Positions 1-6,310 of a stretch of 10,524 bases of DNA are shown here, one piece after another (within the stretch, counting starts at the first letter, position 1; every line of letters begins with the position of its first letter). Under the pieces are notes generated by a model that saw nothing but the letters and a program-made list of their open reading frames with translations, was not told the DNA's origin and did no database searches. This DNA comes from Firmicutes bacterium UBA4049 (GTDB lineage: Bacteria; Bacillota; Desulfotomaculia; Desulfotomaculales; Nap2-2B), in NCBI GenBank assembly GCA_002382755.1, contig DFZT01000093.1, forward strand, positions 1 to 10,524, written 5' to 3'. The position numbers were made by a program, and so were the translations under genes.

Positions 1-186
1 AACCGTCAATTACTTTTGTCTTACCATTAGTTTCCATGCCTCAATTCTACACTTATCCACCATTTTCGAAAAGCATAATTTCCTATACATTAAGAAAGCC
101 CGGCGGGGCCGGGCGGTAAATTTCTCTTTTATATCGAAATCATGAAAATCCAAGAGGATTTCCCGAATAATTGTCGAAAAGACAAA
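1..186. other. Left edge without a convincing gene; GC-rich hairpin inside
   Basis: No coding sequence can be supported here. Two plus-strand frames are open from the edge to about 119 and 145 but show no recognisable protein. A minus-strand ATG at 37-35 would begin MET-Asn and run off the edge after about 12 codons, without a properly spaced ribosome binding site. A perfect 7-bp inverted repeat, GCCCGGC/GCCGGGC with a GGG loop, lies at 98-114. Read on the minus strand it is followed by TTTCTTA, so it could be a weak terminator in that direction, but no gene reading into it is visible. A small TTGTC/GACAA hairpin (171-185) sits just before the toxin gene's ribosome binding site. Confidence 0.4.
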
Positions 187-196
187 AAGGAGATGA
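187..196 (+). promoter_or_regulatory. Strong ribosome binding site deciding a CTG start
   Basis: AAGGAGATGA is close to the full anti-16S complement (AAGGAGGTGA). It lies 6 nt before the CTG at 203, which is in frame with the toxin gene. The first ATG in that frame, at 260, has no purine-rich site in front of it. The ATG inside the site (193) opens only a 14-codon frame and touches the AAGGAG, so it is a poor alternative. Confidence 0.6.
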
Positions 197-202
197 CCGA
201 AA

Positions 203-763
203 CTGGACAAGAACGAATTAATAAAAAGGGCGGCTGACATCAATCACCTGATTCTACATATGATAGACGAAGCAAAAACTCCCAAACAAATCAAAAAAGC
301 TTCCTTGCTTACCGATTGGCTGTCCAAATACTTGCAAATGATTATAGAAGAAGACGCTTTTACCAGAGAAAGCGTTCCCGACCTGAAAAGAGGCAACATT
401 GTTTTTATCGACATGGGCTTTAACATTGGGGAGGAGTTAGGCGGCCAACGACCGGCAGTCGTCCTCCGCAACTCACCGAAAAACCATAAACGTGTGTTGG
501 TATTACCCGTCACAAGCCGGGAACCAAAAAACAAGAGTCTGCCTATATATGTTTACATCGGGAAAATCGCAGGGATGAATCCTTTAAAAGAACATTGGGC
601 TAACGTTCTAAATATAAACAATGTCGGCAAACAGAGAATTATAATCCCTCCAGAGCCAAAAATTCTAGACGGAAGAATTTTAGACCGCATTTCGATGGCA
701 ATTGCAAACCAGATCGCAATTCGTTCCAAAAAAATCCTTGACAAACCACCATATACTCCCTAA
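203..763 (+). CDS. PemK/MazF-family toxin-like protein with helical N-terminal extension
   Basis: The C-terminal two thirds match the PemK/MazF fold: a first strand KRGNIVFIDMG (about residues 62-72 from the CTG), then GGQRPAVVL with the family's conserved Arg (about R83), then VLVLPVTSR with the conserved Thr/Ser (about T104). MazF-type toxins are RNases that cut mRNA at short motifs, and the Arg and Thr are the usual active-site residues. A start at CTG 203 (186 aa) is preferred over ATG 260 (167 aa) because only the CTG has a ribosome binding site and because the extra 19 residues continue the same amphipathic helical stretch. The roughly 60-residue helical N-terminus is longer than in classical MazF (about 110-115 aa). 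No antitoxin gene is visible on either side. It may therefore be an orphan toxin, a self-contained form, or a MazF-like protein of a mobile element. Family confidence is high; toxicity is inferred. Confidence 0.75.
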   Translation: MDKNELIKRAADINHLILHMIDEAKTPKQIKKASLLTDWLSKYLQMIIEEDAFTRESVPDLKRGNIVFIDMGFNIGEELGGQRPAVVLRNSPKNHKRVLVLPVTSREPKNKSLPIYVYIGKIAGMNPLKEHWANVLNINNVGKQRIIIPPEPKILDGRILDRISMAIANQIAIRSKKILDKPPYTP

Positions 764-852
764 AATATAATTAACAATATCTTATATGGAGCCTCGGGCT
801 CGAAAAATAGTTTTTCTTGTATAGGCTGTCCTACGGGGCAGCCTATAATCGT
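764..852. repeat. Intergenic hairpins between convergent genes, including a UACG-capped stem
   Basis: Three adjacent inverted repeats fill this gap. They are GAGCC/GGCTC with a TCG loop (789-801), GAAAAA/TTTTTC with a TAG loop (802-816), and an 11-bp stem at 821-846 (ATAGGCTGTCC against GGGGCAGCCTAT, one G:U pair) closed by the loop c(UACG)g. The last loop belongs to the very stable UNCG tetraloop class. No U-run directly follows the large stem in either direction, so it is not a textbook intrinsic terminator. The gap lies between the 3' ends of the toxin gene and the facing pseudogene. Confidence 0.55.
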
Positions 853-1589
853 TTATCCGCGCTCCGTCTCTGTTGCCCGACCAGTCGGCGTCCTCGGATA
901 CCTTAGTTTAACGTTTTTCGCAATGTACGGCGTGGTGTTGAACACTGTTACGCTCCACATGTTATCCCCGGTTTTTTCTAGTGTCCCCATGTGCAGCCCG
1001 TACGGAAACGACACTATAATGTCCGCGCTGGTGCTCTTGCCGCTGGGGTCCCAGTATAACTCCGCGGCCCCTTTGGTCAGGTTGATCTCGCCGTATTGAT
1101 TGCCTTTCTTGGCGTACCAGTACCACTTCCTGCCGTTAGCGTCGTATCCGCCGGCCACGTCCGCAGGAGGGTTGTTTATCCGCAGGCAGGCGGGGTTGTT
1201 GATGGTATAAGGCGGGTTACTTACGCCCGGATGCCCGGTGTAGCCGTCTCCCTTCGTCTTTGTGACGGGCACGTCGTACTGGCAGCCGGATTTGTCCGAC
1301 ATGTACAGGCCGGCGTTTTCATTCTCGCCCCCGGCGCAGACAATTGGCTTGCGGGCTTGGTCAGCCAGGCCCGAGCCACAGCAAACGGGTGATGCCAGTA
1401 CCAACCTACGCCATCAAAGGCGTGCCTTGCCGCCTCTTTTTGCGCGTCAGTTGCAAATATTGAGTTGCCCATCGCCCATGTGCGAAGGCCGTCCAGCCAC
1501 GCCGCGCCCGCGCCTATAATCCATACATCCACTGCTACACCAGCGACTGCGACAACGACAAAAATTACAAATTTCTGGTAACTTGGAAT
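853..1589 (-). pseudogene. Exported hypothetical protein, frameshifted and lacking a normal start
   Basis: Two overlapping minus-strand frames read as parts of one protein. The upstream frame, open from about 1604, encodes a hydrophobic export or anchor segment (KFVIFVVVAVAGVAV) and then WLDGLRTWAMGNSIFATDAQKEAA up to GVGWYW near 1395. The downstream frame begins just after (near 1404-1390), carries several Cys and a C-terminal half rich in predicted beta-strands (DIIVSFPYGLHM, WSVTVFNTTPYIAKNVKLR), and stops at 853. Joining them needs a -1 shift, as if one base were lost. The hydrophobic frame has no ATG, GTG or TTG before the GTG at 1532, which lies after the hydrophobic segment; an ATT at 1589 sits 6 nt after a G6 run. 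With one base restored the span 853-1589 would encode 245 residues. No family is recognised. The stretch is visibly richer in G+C than its neighbours, which suggests recent acquisition. It may be a decaying gene, a sequencing error or, less likely, programmed frameshifting. Confidence 0.55.
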
Positions 1590-1775
1590 ATAAATCCCCC
1601 CGATTTAATTTAAGTATTTAGCTGGCCAGCAACTGCTTTGTCACTTTGTCAGATTCAGTTTCCCGGAATGAATTGGGAAGAATGCGTCACGGCAGATCTT
1701 CAATTAATCCGTACATTTCTTCCGCCGGCGCTGCCAGCAACCCCTTGTCCCGCAAGGCTTCCCCGCCTCTTTTTT

Positions 1776-1819
1776 TGGTCTGAATTTTGGTCTGAATCTG
1801 GTCTGAATTTTGGTCTGAA
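1776..1819. repeat. Four direct copies of TGGTCTGAA at about helical-turn spacing
   Basis: TGGTCTGAA occurs exactly at 1776-1784, 1788-1796, 1799-1807 and 1811-1819. The starts are 12, 11 and 12 nt apart, so all copies face nearly the same side of the helix. The array lies about 110 bp beyond the 3' end of tRNA-Pro. Such spacing resembles arm-type sites of a tyrosine integrase or the iterons of a DNA-binding protein. It could also be a simple tandem duplication of a 23-bp unit, since copies 1-2 and 3-4 match as a block. Confidence 0.7.
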
Positions 1820-1836
1820 CAGTTACGGAAACCCGC

Positions 1837-1864
1837 ATAAAATAAGGGTTCCTTGCGGAACCCT
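1837..1864 (-). terminator. Intrinsic terminator of tRNA-Pro
   Basis: Read on the minus strand, an 8-bp perfect stem (AGGGTTCC/GGAACCCT, 4-nt loop, 1845-1864) is followed by TATTTTAT. It lies about 67 nt beyond the tRNA's CCA end and is oriented to end tRNA-Pro transcription. Confidence 0.6.
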
Positions 1865-1930
1865 AAACCCGGCTTTTCTTTGTTGTAAAACCCTGCAACC
1901 CTTGATTTATAAGGCTTCTTTGAAATAAAA

Positions 1931-2009
1931 TGGTCGGGGCGACAGGACTTGAACCTGCGGACCTCACGGTCCCGAACCGTGCGCTCTAGCCAAACTGAGC
2001 TACGCCCCG
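1931..2009 (-). tRNA. tRNA-Pro (anticodon CGG), CCA encoded
   Basis: The reverse complement folds as a full cloverleaf. The acceptor stem CGGGGCG pairs with CGCCCCG, followed by discriminator A and an encoded CCA. The D arm is GCTC/GAGC. The anticodon stem is CACGG/CCGTG around the loop TTCGGGA, giving anticodon CGG, which reads the proline codon CCG. The T arm is GCAGG/CCTGT around TTCAAGT, with one G:U pair. The length is 79 nt with CCA. The gene stands alone, divergent from rqcH, with its own likely promoter (2030-2057) and terminator (1837-1864). Confidence 0.97.
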
Positions 2010-2029
2010 GAAAAAACACAACAATGTAA

Positions 2030-2057
2030 TTTTTACATAAAACCCTGAAGAAGTCAA
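2030..2057 (-). promoter_or_regulatory. Likely sigma-A promoter of tRNA-Pro
   Basis: On the minus strand TTGACT (2057-2052) is followed after 16 nt by TAAAAA (2035-2030), preceded by TG. Transcription would begin about 12-15 nt before the mature tRNA 5' end. The -35 box is good and the -10 box weak. An ATGTAA/TTACAT inverted repeat (2024-2038) covers the -10 region. Confidence 0.45.
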
Positions 2058-2072
2058 CGCCAATGTAAGTTG

Positions 2073-2081
2073 TGGTATAAT
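2073..2081 (+). promoter_or_regulatory. Extended -10 promoter of rqcH
   Basis: TGGTATAAT is a perfect -10 hexamer (2076-2081) with the TGn extension. The segment where a -35 box would sit (2053-2058, GTCAAC) does not match consensus, as often found with extended -10 promoters. Transcription would start about 25 nt before the ATG of rqcH. Confidence 0.6.
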
Positions 2082-2115
2082 AATACTAATCAGGAAACCG
2101 GCAGGGAGACTAAAT

Positions 2116-3894
2116 ATGCCATTCGACGGGTTTGTGCTTGCAGCAATACGCCATGAACTGGAAGATAAAATAATTGGGAGCAGGATTGACCGGGTTTATC
2201 AGCCTTCCCAGGATTCCATAGCTTTAAATTTACGTCAAGCCAGGGAACGGATGCGTCTGCTGCTTTGCGCTCACCCTTCTTTTGCTCGCGTACACCTGTT
2301 TAAGCAGCCAAAGGAAAACCCGGTTTCTCCACCCTCTTTCTGCATGGTCCTAAGAAAGCATTTGGAGGGCGGCCGTGTTAAGAAAATAGTCCAACCAGGC
2401 CTGGAACGCATTATTTCCCTTGAAATAGAAGCGCAGAACGAAATAGGCCAGACGGAGACAAAGCACCTGATCTGCGAAATTATGGGGAAACACAGCAATA
2501 TAATTCTTGTTGAGATTCAAAGCAGGAAAATAACCGACGCCATTAAAAAATACTCCCACGCATTAAGCCGGCACCGGGAAGTACTGCCGGGTCGTATATA
2601 CATACCGCCGCCGACACATGAAAAGCTGGACACATTGCATATGTCTGAGAAAGACCTGCTAAACTCCTTGCTGAAAAGGCCCCTGGACGACCTTTTGATC
2701 AAGTGCCTGCAAAACTGCCTGGAGGGATTCAGCACTGTTTTGGCCAATGAAATACTTTACCGTACAGGGCTTCCTGCGGAACTTACCTTGAACGAGTGCG
2801 GAGAGTATGAGATCAATAAAATATGGGCCGCTCTTCAGGAAATAATAATCCCGGCAAGGCAGAATTCTTTTCAACCGACACTTGTCTTAAACAGGCAGGG
2901 AAAACCAATAGAATTCAGCGCGTTTGACCTGACTTGTTTTGGAGATAGATTGAGGAAAAAAGGTTCAATGAACGATCATGTAGAAGAGTTCTACAACCAT
3001 CGGGAAGAAGATTTACGGCGCGAGAAAGAAAGAAGCTTTCTTCTTAAAACAGTGCTTAAACAGTCCGGGAACCTTATAAAGAAACTGGAATTACAGCGCA
3101 AATACCTTGGGCAGGAAGAAAAAACAGAACAGCTGAGGATATCCGGGGAATTGATTATGGCCAACATTCATCAAATAAGCAGAGGATCTGTAAAAGTTAG
3201 CCTTGATAACTTTTATGATTTATCCGGTTCAAAAGCGGACATTGATCTCAGCCCCGAATTGGGACCCGTAGAAAATGCCCAGGCATATTTTAAGAAATAC
3301 GCCAAAGCCAAGCGTGCTTCCAAAACAGCTGCCAGGATAGAGGAACAGACCTTAAAAGAGCTTAATTATCTTGCCGGTATCGAAACGAATTTAAATATGG
3401 CCACTGCTGATCAGGAAATATCCGAGATAAAAGACGAATTAAACAGGCAGGGATACCTTAAAGATAATTCTGGTCCCCGCAAGGTAAAAACTGTTCAGAA
3501 GACGCCACAGCCGCTGGTTTTCAGGCTTTCAGACGGTTTTACCGCACTTGTCGGCAAAACCAACCGCCAAAATGATTACCTGGTTACACATATGGCTAAA
3601 GATAATGACATCTGGCTTCACGCAAAGGATTATCCAGGAGCGCATGTAATAATTAAAACTGAGAAAGGTTTGCCCGAAACGCCGGCGGGCGTTTTGCTGG
3701 AAGCTGCCTGCCTTGCGGCGTATTTCAGCAAAGCCAGACAAAATAAAAACGTTCCCATAGATTATACTTTGCGTAAAAATGTACATAAACCATCCGGCGC
3801 AAAGCCGGGATTTGTAACCTATACAAGCCAGCGAACGATAAATGTAAATCCAGACGAAGATACGGTACTCAAACTGGCTGAAAATAAAAAGTAA
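2116..3894 (+). CDS. rqcH: Ribosome-associated quality-control protein RqcH (NFACT/Rqc2/FbpA family)
   Basis: RqcH binds large ribosomal subunits still carrying peptidyl-tRNA after ribosome splitting, and recruits tRNA-Ala to add a C-terminal alanine tail that marks the stalled peptide for degradation. Older annotations call the family fibronectin-binding protein. The 592 residues show the family layout: NFACT-N from the start (IDRVYQP at 24-30, CEIMGKHSNII at 120-130), a middle helical region with charged coiled-coil stretches (about 285-345 and 385-448), and a C-terminal NFACT-R (DUF814) domain from about 466, with GKTNRQND at 480-487 and DIWLHAKDYPGAHV at 498-511. The acidic-Arg pair of NFACT-N is E97-R98 here, where the best-known homologues have Asp-Arg. 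The ATG at 2116 follows AGGGAG (2103-2108) by 7 nt. The ribosome binding site of the next gene begins at this gene's stop codon, so the two are probably coupled. Confidence 0.96.
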   Translation: MPFDGFVLAAIRHELEDKIIGSRIDRVYQPSQDSIALNLRQARERMRLLLCAHPSFARVHLFKQPKENPVSPPSFCMVLRKHLEGGRVKKIVQPGLERIISLEIEAQNEIGQTETKHLICEIMGKHSNIILVEIQSRKITDAIKKYSHALSRHREVLPGRIYIPPPTHEKLDTLHMSEKDLLNSLLKRPLDDLLIKCLQNCLEGFSTVLANEILYRTGLPAELTLNECGEYEINKIWAALQEIIIPARQNSFQPTLVLNRQGKPIEFSAFDLTCFGDRLRKKGSMNDHVEEFYNHREEDLRREKERSFLLKTVLKQSGNLIKKLELQRKYLGQEEKTEQLRISGELIMANIHQISRGSVKVSLDNFYDLSGSKADIDLSPELGPVENAQAYFKKYAKAKRASKTAARIEEQTLKELNYLAGIETNLNMATADQEISEIKDELNRQGYLKDNSGPRKVKTVQKTPQPLVFRLSDGFTALVGKTNRQNDYLVTHMAKDNDIWLHAKDYPGAHVIIKTEKGLPETPAGVLLEAACLAAYFSKARQNKNVPIDYTLRKNVHKPSGAKPGFVTYTSQRTINVNPDEDTVLKLAENKK

Positions 3895-3906
3895 AGGGGG
3901 CGCCAA

Positions 3907-4731
3907 GTGGAGGTTTTTGCTTTAACAGGCCCCAGCGGAACCGGAAAAAGCCACCGTGCAATAGCGCTTGCGCACGAGTTGGACGCAGATCTGATCATTG
4001 ATGACGGTCTGGTTATAAAGGGAACTCAAATACTCGCAGGTTCATCCGCAAAAAGGCAGCCTACACGAATTGGAGCCATAAAGACAGCGCTTTTTCTTGA
4101 TAAAAACGAGGCTGAACTGGCCAGGTCCGCAATTGTAAAACTATGTCCGCAAAGAGTGCTGATCCTGGCAACATCTGCAAAGATGGCGGAAAAAATAAGA
4201 AATAATCTCAACCTGGATTCTTATAACAGGGTTATTACAATAGAAGAGGTAGCGTCGCCCAAAGAAATCCGAAAAGCCAGAATACTGCGCAAGCAGCACA
4301 GCAAGCATGTCATTCCCGCTCCTACAGTAGAAGTTCATAAAACTTTCCCGGATACATTAATCGATCCTTTACAAGTTTTTTTAAAACATAAAAGCACACC
4401 TGAAATAAAAAGCTGGTCGGAGCAGTCAGTTGTGCGGCCTTCCTTTACCGGCTACGGCAAAATTTCTGTTTCGCACAGCGCATTGGTATCTATTGTTAAC
4501 AGGGCAGCCGAAGAAATTGAGGGCGTTAAAAAAGCCGGCAGAGCGCATATTACCCGATCGGAACAGGATGTTGTCCTGGATATATTCCCGACAATAATTT
4601 ATGGTTACAACTTAAAAACTGTGAGCCACAAAATGCAGTATGCGGTTAAGAAGCGCGTTGAAGATATGACAGGTCTCACTGTTAAGGCGGTAAACGTTTT
4701 AGTAAAAGATTTGAGTTTAAAATTAGACTAA
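3907..4731 (+). CDS. P-loop NTPase fused to an Asp23/Gls24-type domain
   Basis: The protein begins almost directly with a Walker A motif, GPSGTGKS (residues 8-15), followed by DLIIDDGLVIKG (28-39) and a short alpha/beta domain ending near 160. No clear Walker B is seen. From about 184 to 272 the sequence matches the Asp23/Gls24 (DUF322) pattern: ISVSHSALVSIVNRAAEEIEG, then IIYGYNL, then VKKRVEDMTGLTVKAVNVLVKDL. Asp23 proteins are normally stand-alone envelope-stress or membrane-associated proteins, so coupling to an NTPase domain is unusual. GTG 3907 is chosen because AAAGGGGG (3893-3900), overlapping the rqcH stop codon, precedes it by 6 nt and the P-loop falls at the expected distance from the N-terminus. 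The 12-nt gap to rqcH implies co-translation and perhaps a shared role in translation quality control or envelope stress, which is inference. The substrate is unknown. Its 3' end overlaps rdgB by 9 bp. Confidence 0.85.
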   Translation: MEVFALTGPSGTGKSHRAIALAHELDADLIIDDGLVIKGTQILAGSSAKRQPTRIGAIKTALFLDKNEAELARSAIVKLCPQRVLILATSAKMAEKIRNNLNLDSYNRVITIEEVASPKEIRKARILRKQHSKHVIPAPTVEVHKTFPDTLIDPLQVFLKHKSTPEIKSWSEQSVVRPSFTGYGKISVSHSALVSIVNRAAEEIEGVKKAGRAHITRSEQDVVLDIFPTIIYGYNLKTVSHKMQYAVKKRVEDMTGLTVKAVNVLVKDLSLKLD

Positions 4732-5328
4732 CTTATCCTGGATTATTTCCAGCAGTATTTTATATGCTCCGTCAAGGGCACGCGCCCGGTGGCTGATTGT
4801 GTTTTTGACAGCCGGTTCAAGTTCGGCAAAAGTTTTATCAAATCCGGGCACATAAAAAAGAGGGTCATAGCCGAATCCCCCCGTACCTTTTTGCTCAAAG
4901 GCGATCAATCCCTGGCAGCTGCCCTCGGCAGTAAAGATCCTCCCGGAAGGAGTGGCAATTGCCACTACACAAATAAAACGCGCTTTGCGTTCTTCCCAGG
5001 GAACATTCTCCAACAGTTTTAGAAGCTTCTTGTTATTAGAACTATCATCGCTTCTTTCTCCTGCAAAGCGCGCTGAAAATATACCCGGCGCGCCATTTAA
5101 AAAATCAACTTCCAAACCCGAATCGTCGCCCATGGACAGGCAGCCTGTTGCCAGAGCCACAGTTTTGGCTTTTTTTACGGCATTCTCGACGAACGTAGAT
5201 CCATCCTCAATGATCTCGGGCAATTCGGGATATAAAGACAGCGATACTACTTCAAGATCTAGTGGCCTTAATAATGAAACAAGTTCTTTAACTTTCCCCT
5301 GGTTGCGGGTTGCCAGAATTAATCTCAT
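4723..5328 (-). CDS. rdgB: XTP/dITP diphosphatase (Ham1/RdgB family)
   Basis: The enzyme hydrolyses deaminated purine nucleoside triphosphates (ITP, dITP, XTP) to the monophosphate and pyrophosphate, keeping them out of DNA and RNA. Family motifs are intact: ATRNQGK (6-12), EDGSTFVENAVKKA (41-54), DDSGLEVDFLNGAPGIFSARFAG (68-90), GFGYDPLF (151-158) and SHRARAL (179-185). The length of 201 aa is typical. The ATG at 5328 is preceded by AAAGGA at about 7-8 nt, lying at the stop codon of the hydrolase gene upstream. With an 11-nt gap the two genes form one operon. No terminator follows: the last codons overlap the end of the facing P-loop-Asp23 gene (4723-4731), so transcripts from the two strands should be complementary at their 3' ends. 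Confidence 0.96.
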   Translation of the reverse strand: MRLILATRNQGKVKELVSLLRPLDLEVVSLSLYPELPEIIEDGSTFVENAVKKAKTVALATGCLSMGDDSGLEVDFLNGAPGIFSARFAGERSDDSSNNKKLLKLLENVPWEERKARFICVVAIATPSGRIFTAEGSCQGLIAFEQKGTGGFGYDPLFYVPGFDKTFAELEPAVKNTISHRARALDGAYKILLEIIQDKLV

Positions 5329-5339
5329 ATCTTTATCCT

Positions 5340-6116
5340 TTAATATAAAAAGTAAGTGTCTCCCTCCCGCGCAAGAACTACCGGACGGCCATAGCCTTCC
5401 TGCGCCTGGGAGCGAATTTGTTCAAGATCATATTCAGGGTAGAAGTGGGTTAAAATAAGTTCCTTAACCTTTGCTTGCGCGGCCAGTTCCCCTGCCTGCC
5501 GAGCGGTAAAATGCATCTCTTTAAAGGTGTCCAGGTCTTTATCGAGTCCGCTTGCTTCACAAAGGAAAATACCGGCTTTTTCAGCAAACTCGGTTAACTC
5601 TTTGCTGGGTACCGCGTCCCCGGAATAAACCAAATAACCTGAACCTTCTATCCCCAAAGCATAGGCGCTCATTGTTGAATGACGCACCGGAAGAAAAGAA
5701 ACATTTACCGCTCCGATCTCAGCCTGCCGCACTTTGGCGCCGGAAGGCAGTTTTTCAATTGGAAGATTTTCGATGGGCATAACCTCAAAAGCATCCGAAC
5801 AATATTGAAGTTCCTTAAAAATATAATCCGGTTCTGATGGTATAAACAGTTTTATGCGATTCCTTCTCAGGCCGTCTCTGAGAGCGCCTTTAGTGGCATG
5901 CCGCAGGCAGTGCAGATCAACATAATGATCAGGGTGCAAGTGGGTTATCACAACTACCTTTATGTCGGCATGGTGTACGAAATGCCCGATACGGCTGAAT
6001 GCGCCATGTCCTAAATCAAGTATAATGTTGGCGCCGCCATCCTGCAGCAGGTAGCCTGAACAAGCGCCGTCCGCCGGTGTATAGGGGGCCCAACATCCAA
6101 GAACGGTTAAGCGCAT
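5340..6116 (-). CDS. Metallo-beta-lactamase-fold hydrolase (YhfI/RNase Z-like)
   Basis: A 258-residue MBL-fold protein with the full set of metal ligands: HLHPDH (59-64), H146 in VRHS, D167 in SGD and H224 in LTHFYP, plus H202 in MHFTARQAGELA, a pattern shared with ElaC/RNase Z and the Bacillus YhfI group. The N-terminus MRLTVLGCWAPY is typical of the YhfI-type branch, which lacks a proven substrate. RNase Z proper is usually longer and carries an exosite arm that is not obvious here, so the tRNA-processing role is not claimed. No signal peptide is present, indicating a cytoplasmic enzyme. ATG 6116 follows a strong AAGGGAGGTAA with a rather long spacer (12 nt from GGAGG). It is the first gene of an operon with rdgB, with its own promoter at 6154-6183. 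Confidence 0.88.
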   Translation of the reverse strand: MRLTVLGCWAPYTPADGACSGYLLQDGGANIILDLGHGAFSRIGHFVHHADIKVVVITHLHPDHYVDLHCLRHATKGALRDGLRRNRIKLFIPSEPDYIFKELQYCSDAFEVMPIENLPIEKLPSGAKVRQAEIGAVNVSFLPVRHSTMSAYALGIEGSGYLVYSGDAVPSKELTEFAEKAGIFLCEASGLDKDLDTFKEMHFTARQAGELAAQAKVKELILTHFYPEYDLEQIRSQAQEGYGRPVVLAREGDTYFLY

Positions 6117-6153
6117 CTTTAAAATTTACCTCCCTTAAAAAATGTGCAGGGGT

Positions 6154-6183
6154 ATTATATCACCCTGGAATTACAAAAGGCAA
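6154..6183 (-). promoter_or_regulatory. Extended -10 promoter of the hydrolase-rdgB operon
   Basis: On the minus strand TTGCCT (6183-6178), an 18-nt spacer and TGATATAAT (6162-6154) form a sigma-A promoter with a perfect -10 and TGn extension. Transcription would start about 30 nt before the ATG. CAGGG (6147-6151) and CCCTG (6163-6167) flank the -10 as a short interrupted palindrome and could be an operator. Confidence 0.65.
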
Positions 6184-6201
6184 TAATCTGATATACACCC
6201 A

Positions 6202-6230
6202 TTTACAACAAGAACAAGTCTGTTTAAAAT
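6202..6230 (+). promoter_or_regulatory. Sigma-A promoter of the glycosyltransferase-cysM operon
   Basis: TTTACA (6202-6207), exactly 17 nt, then TAAAAT (6225-6230): five of six matches in each box. It is divergent from the hydrolase promoter, with the two -35 boxes about 20 bp apart. The predicted leader is about 75 nt and ends in AAGGAGAGGT (6289-6298), 12 nt before the TTG start. Confidence 0.6.
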
Positions 6231-6310
6231 AAAGAGGAAGATGACTTCGAACATGGAGTAAGCTAACTAGAAATGAGACATTAACGAGAAGGAGAGGTAG
6301 TTAATTACAA

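Larger units (their letters stand above)
1605..1930. other. Non-coding tRNA 3' flank with repeats and hairpins
   Basis: No convincing gene is present. The open frames on both strands run through repeats and the tRNA and give low-complexity peptides. The stretch holds a small CCTTG/CAAGG hairpin (1743-1757), a T7 run (1770-1776), four copies of a 9-bp repeat (1776-1819) and the presumed tRNA terminator (1837-1864). A tRNA 3' flank of this kind is a typical place for integrated elements, but no integrase gene and no second copy of the tRNA 3' end are seen in the window. Confidence 0.5.

Noticed and set aside
1..37. Minus-strand ATG at 37 beginning a frame open to the left edge
   Set aside because: Only about 12 codons are visible, the GAGG lies 1 nt before the ATG, and no promoter is evident. 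It cannot be supported as a gene.
841..1521. GCCTATAATC present at both 841-850 and 1512-1521, flanking the pseudogene
   Set aside because: A 10-bp match without element ends or a transposase is too short to call target-site or element repeats.
1638..1928. Plus-strand open frame of 96 codons in the tRNA flank
   Set aside because: No ribosome binding site is seen, and the peptide reflects the TGGTCTGAA repeats and the terminator hairpin.
1687..2019. Minus-strand open frame of 110 codons
   Set aside because: It runs through the tRNA gene and the 9-bp repeats and gives a repeat-derived peptide. It is a shadow of structural sequence.
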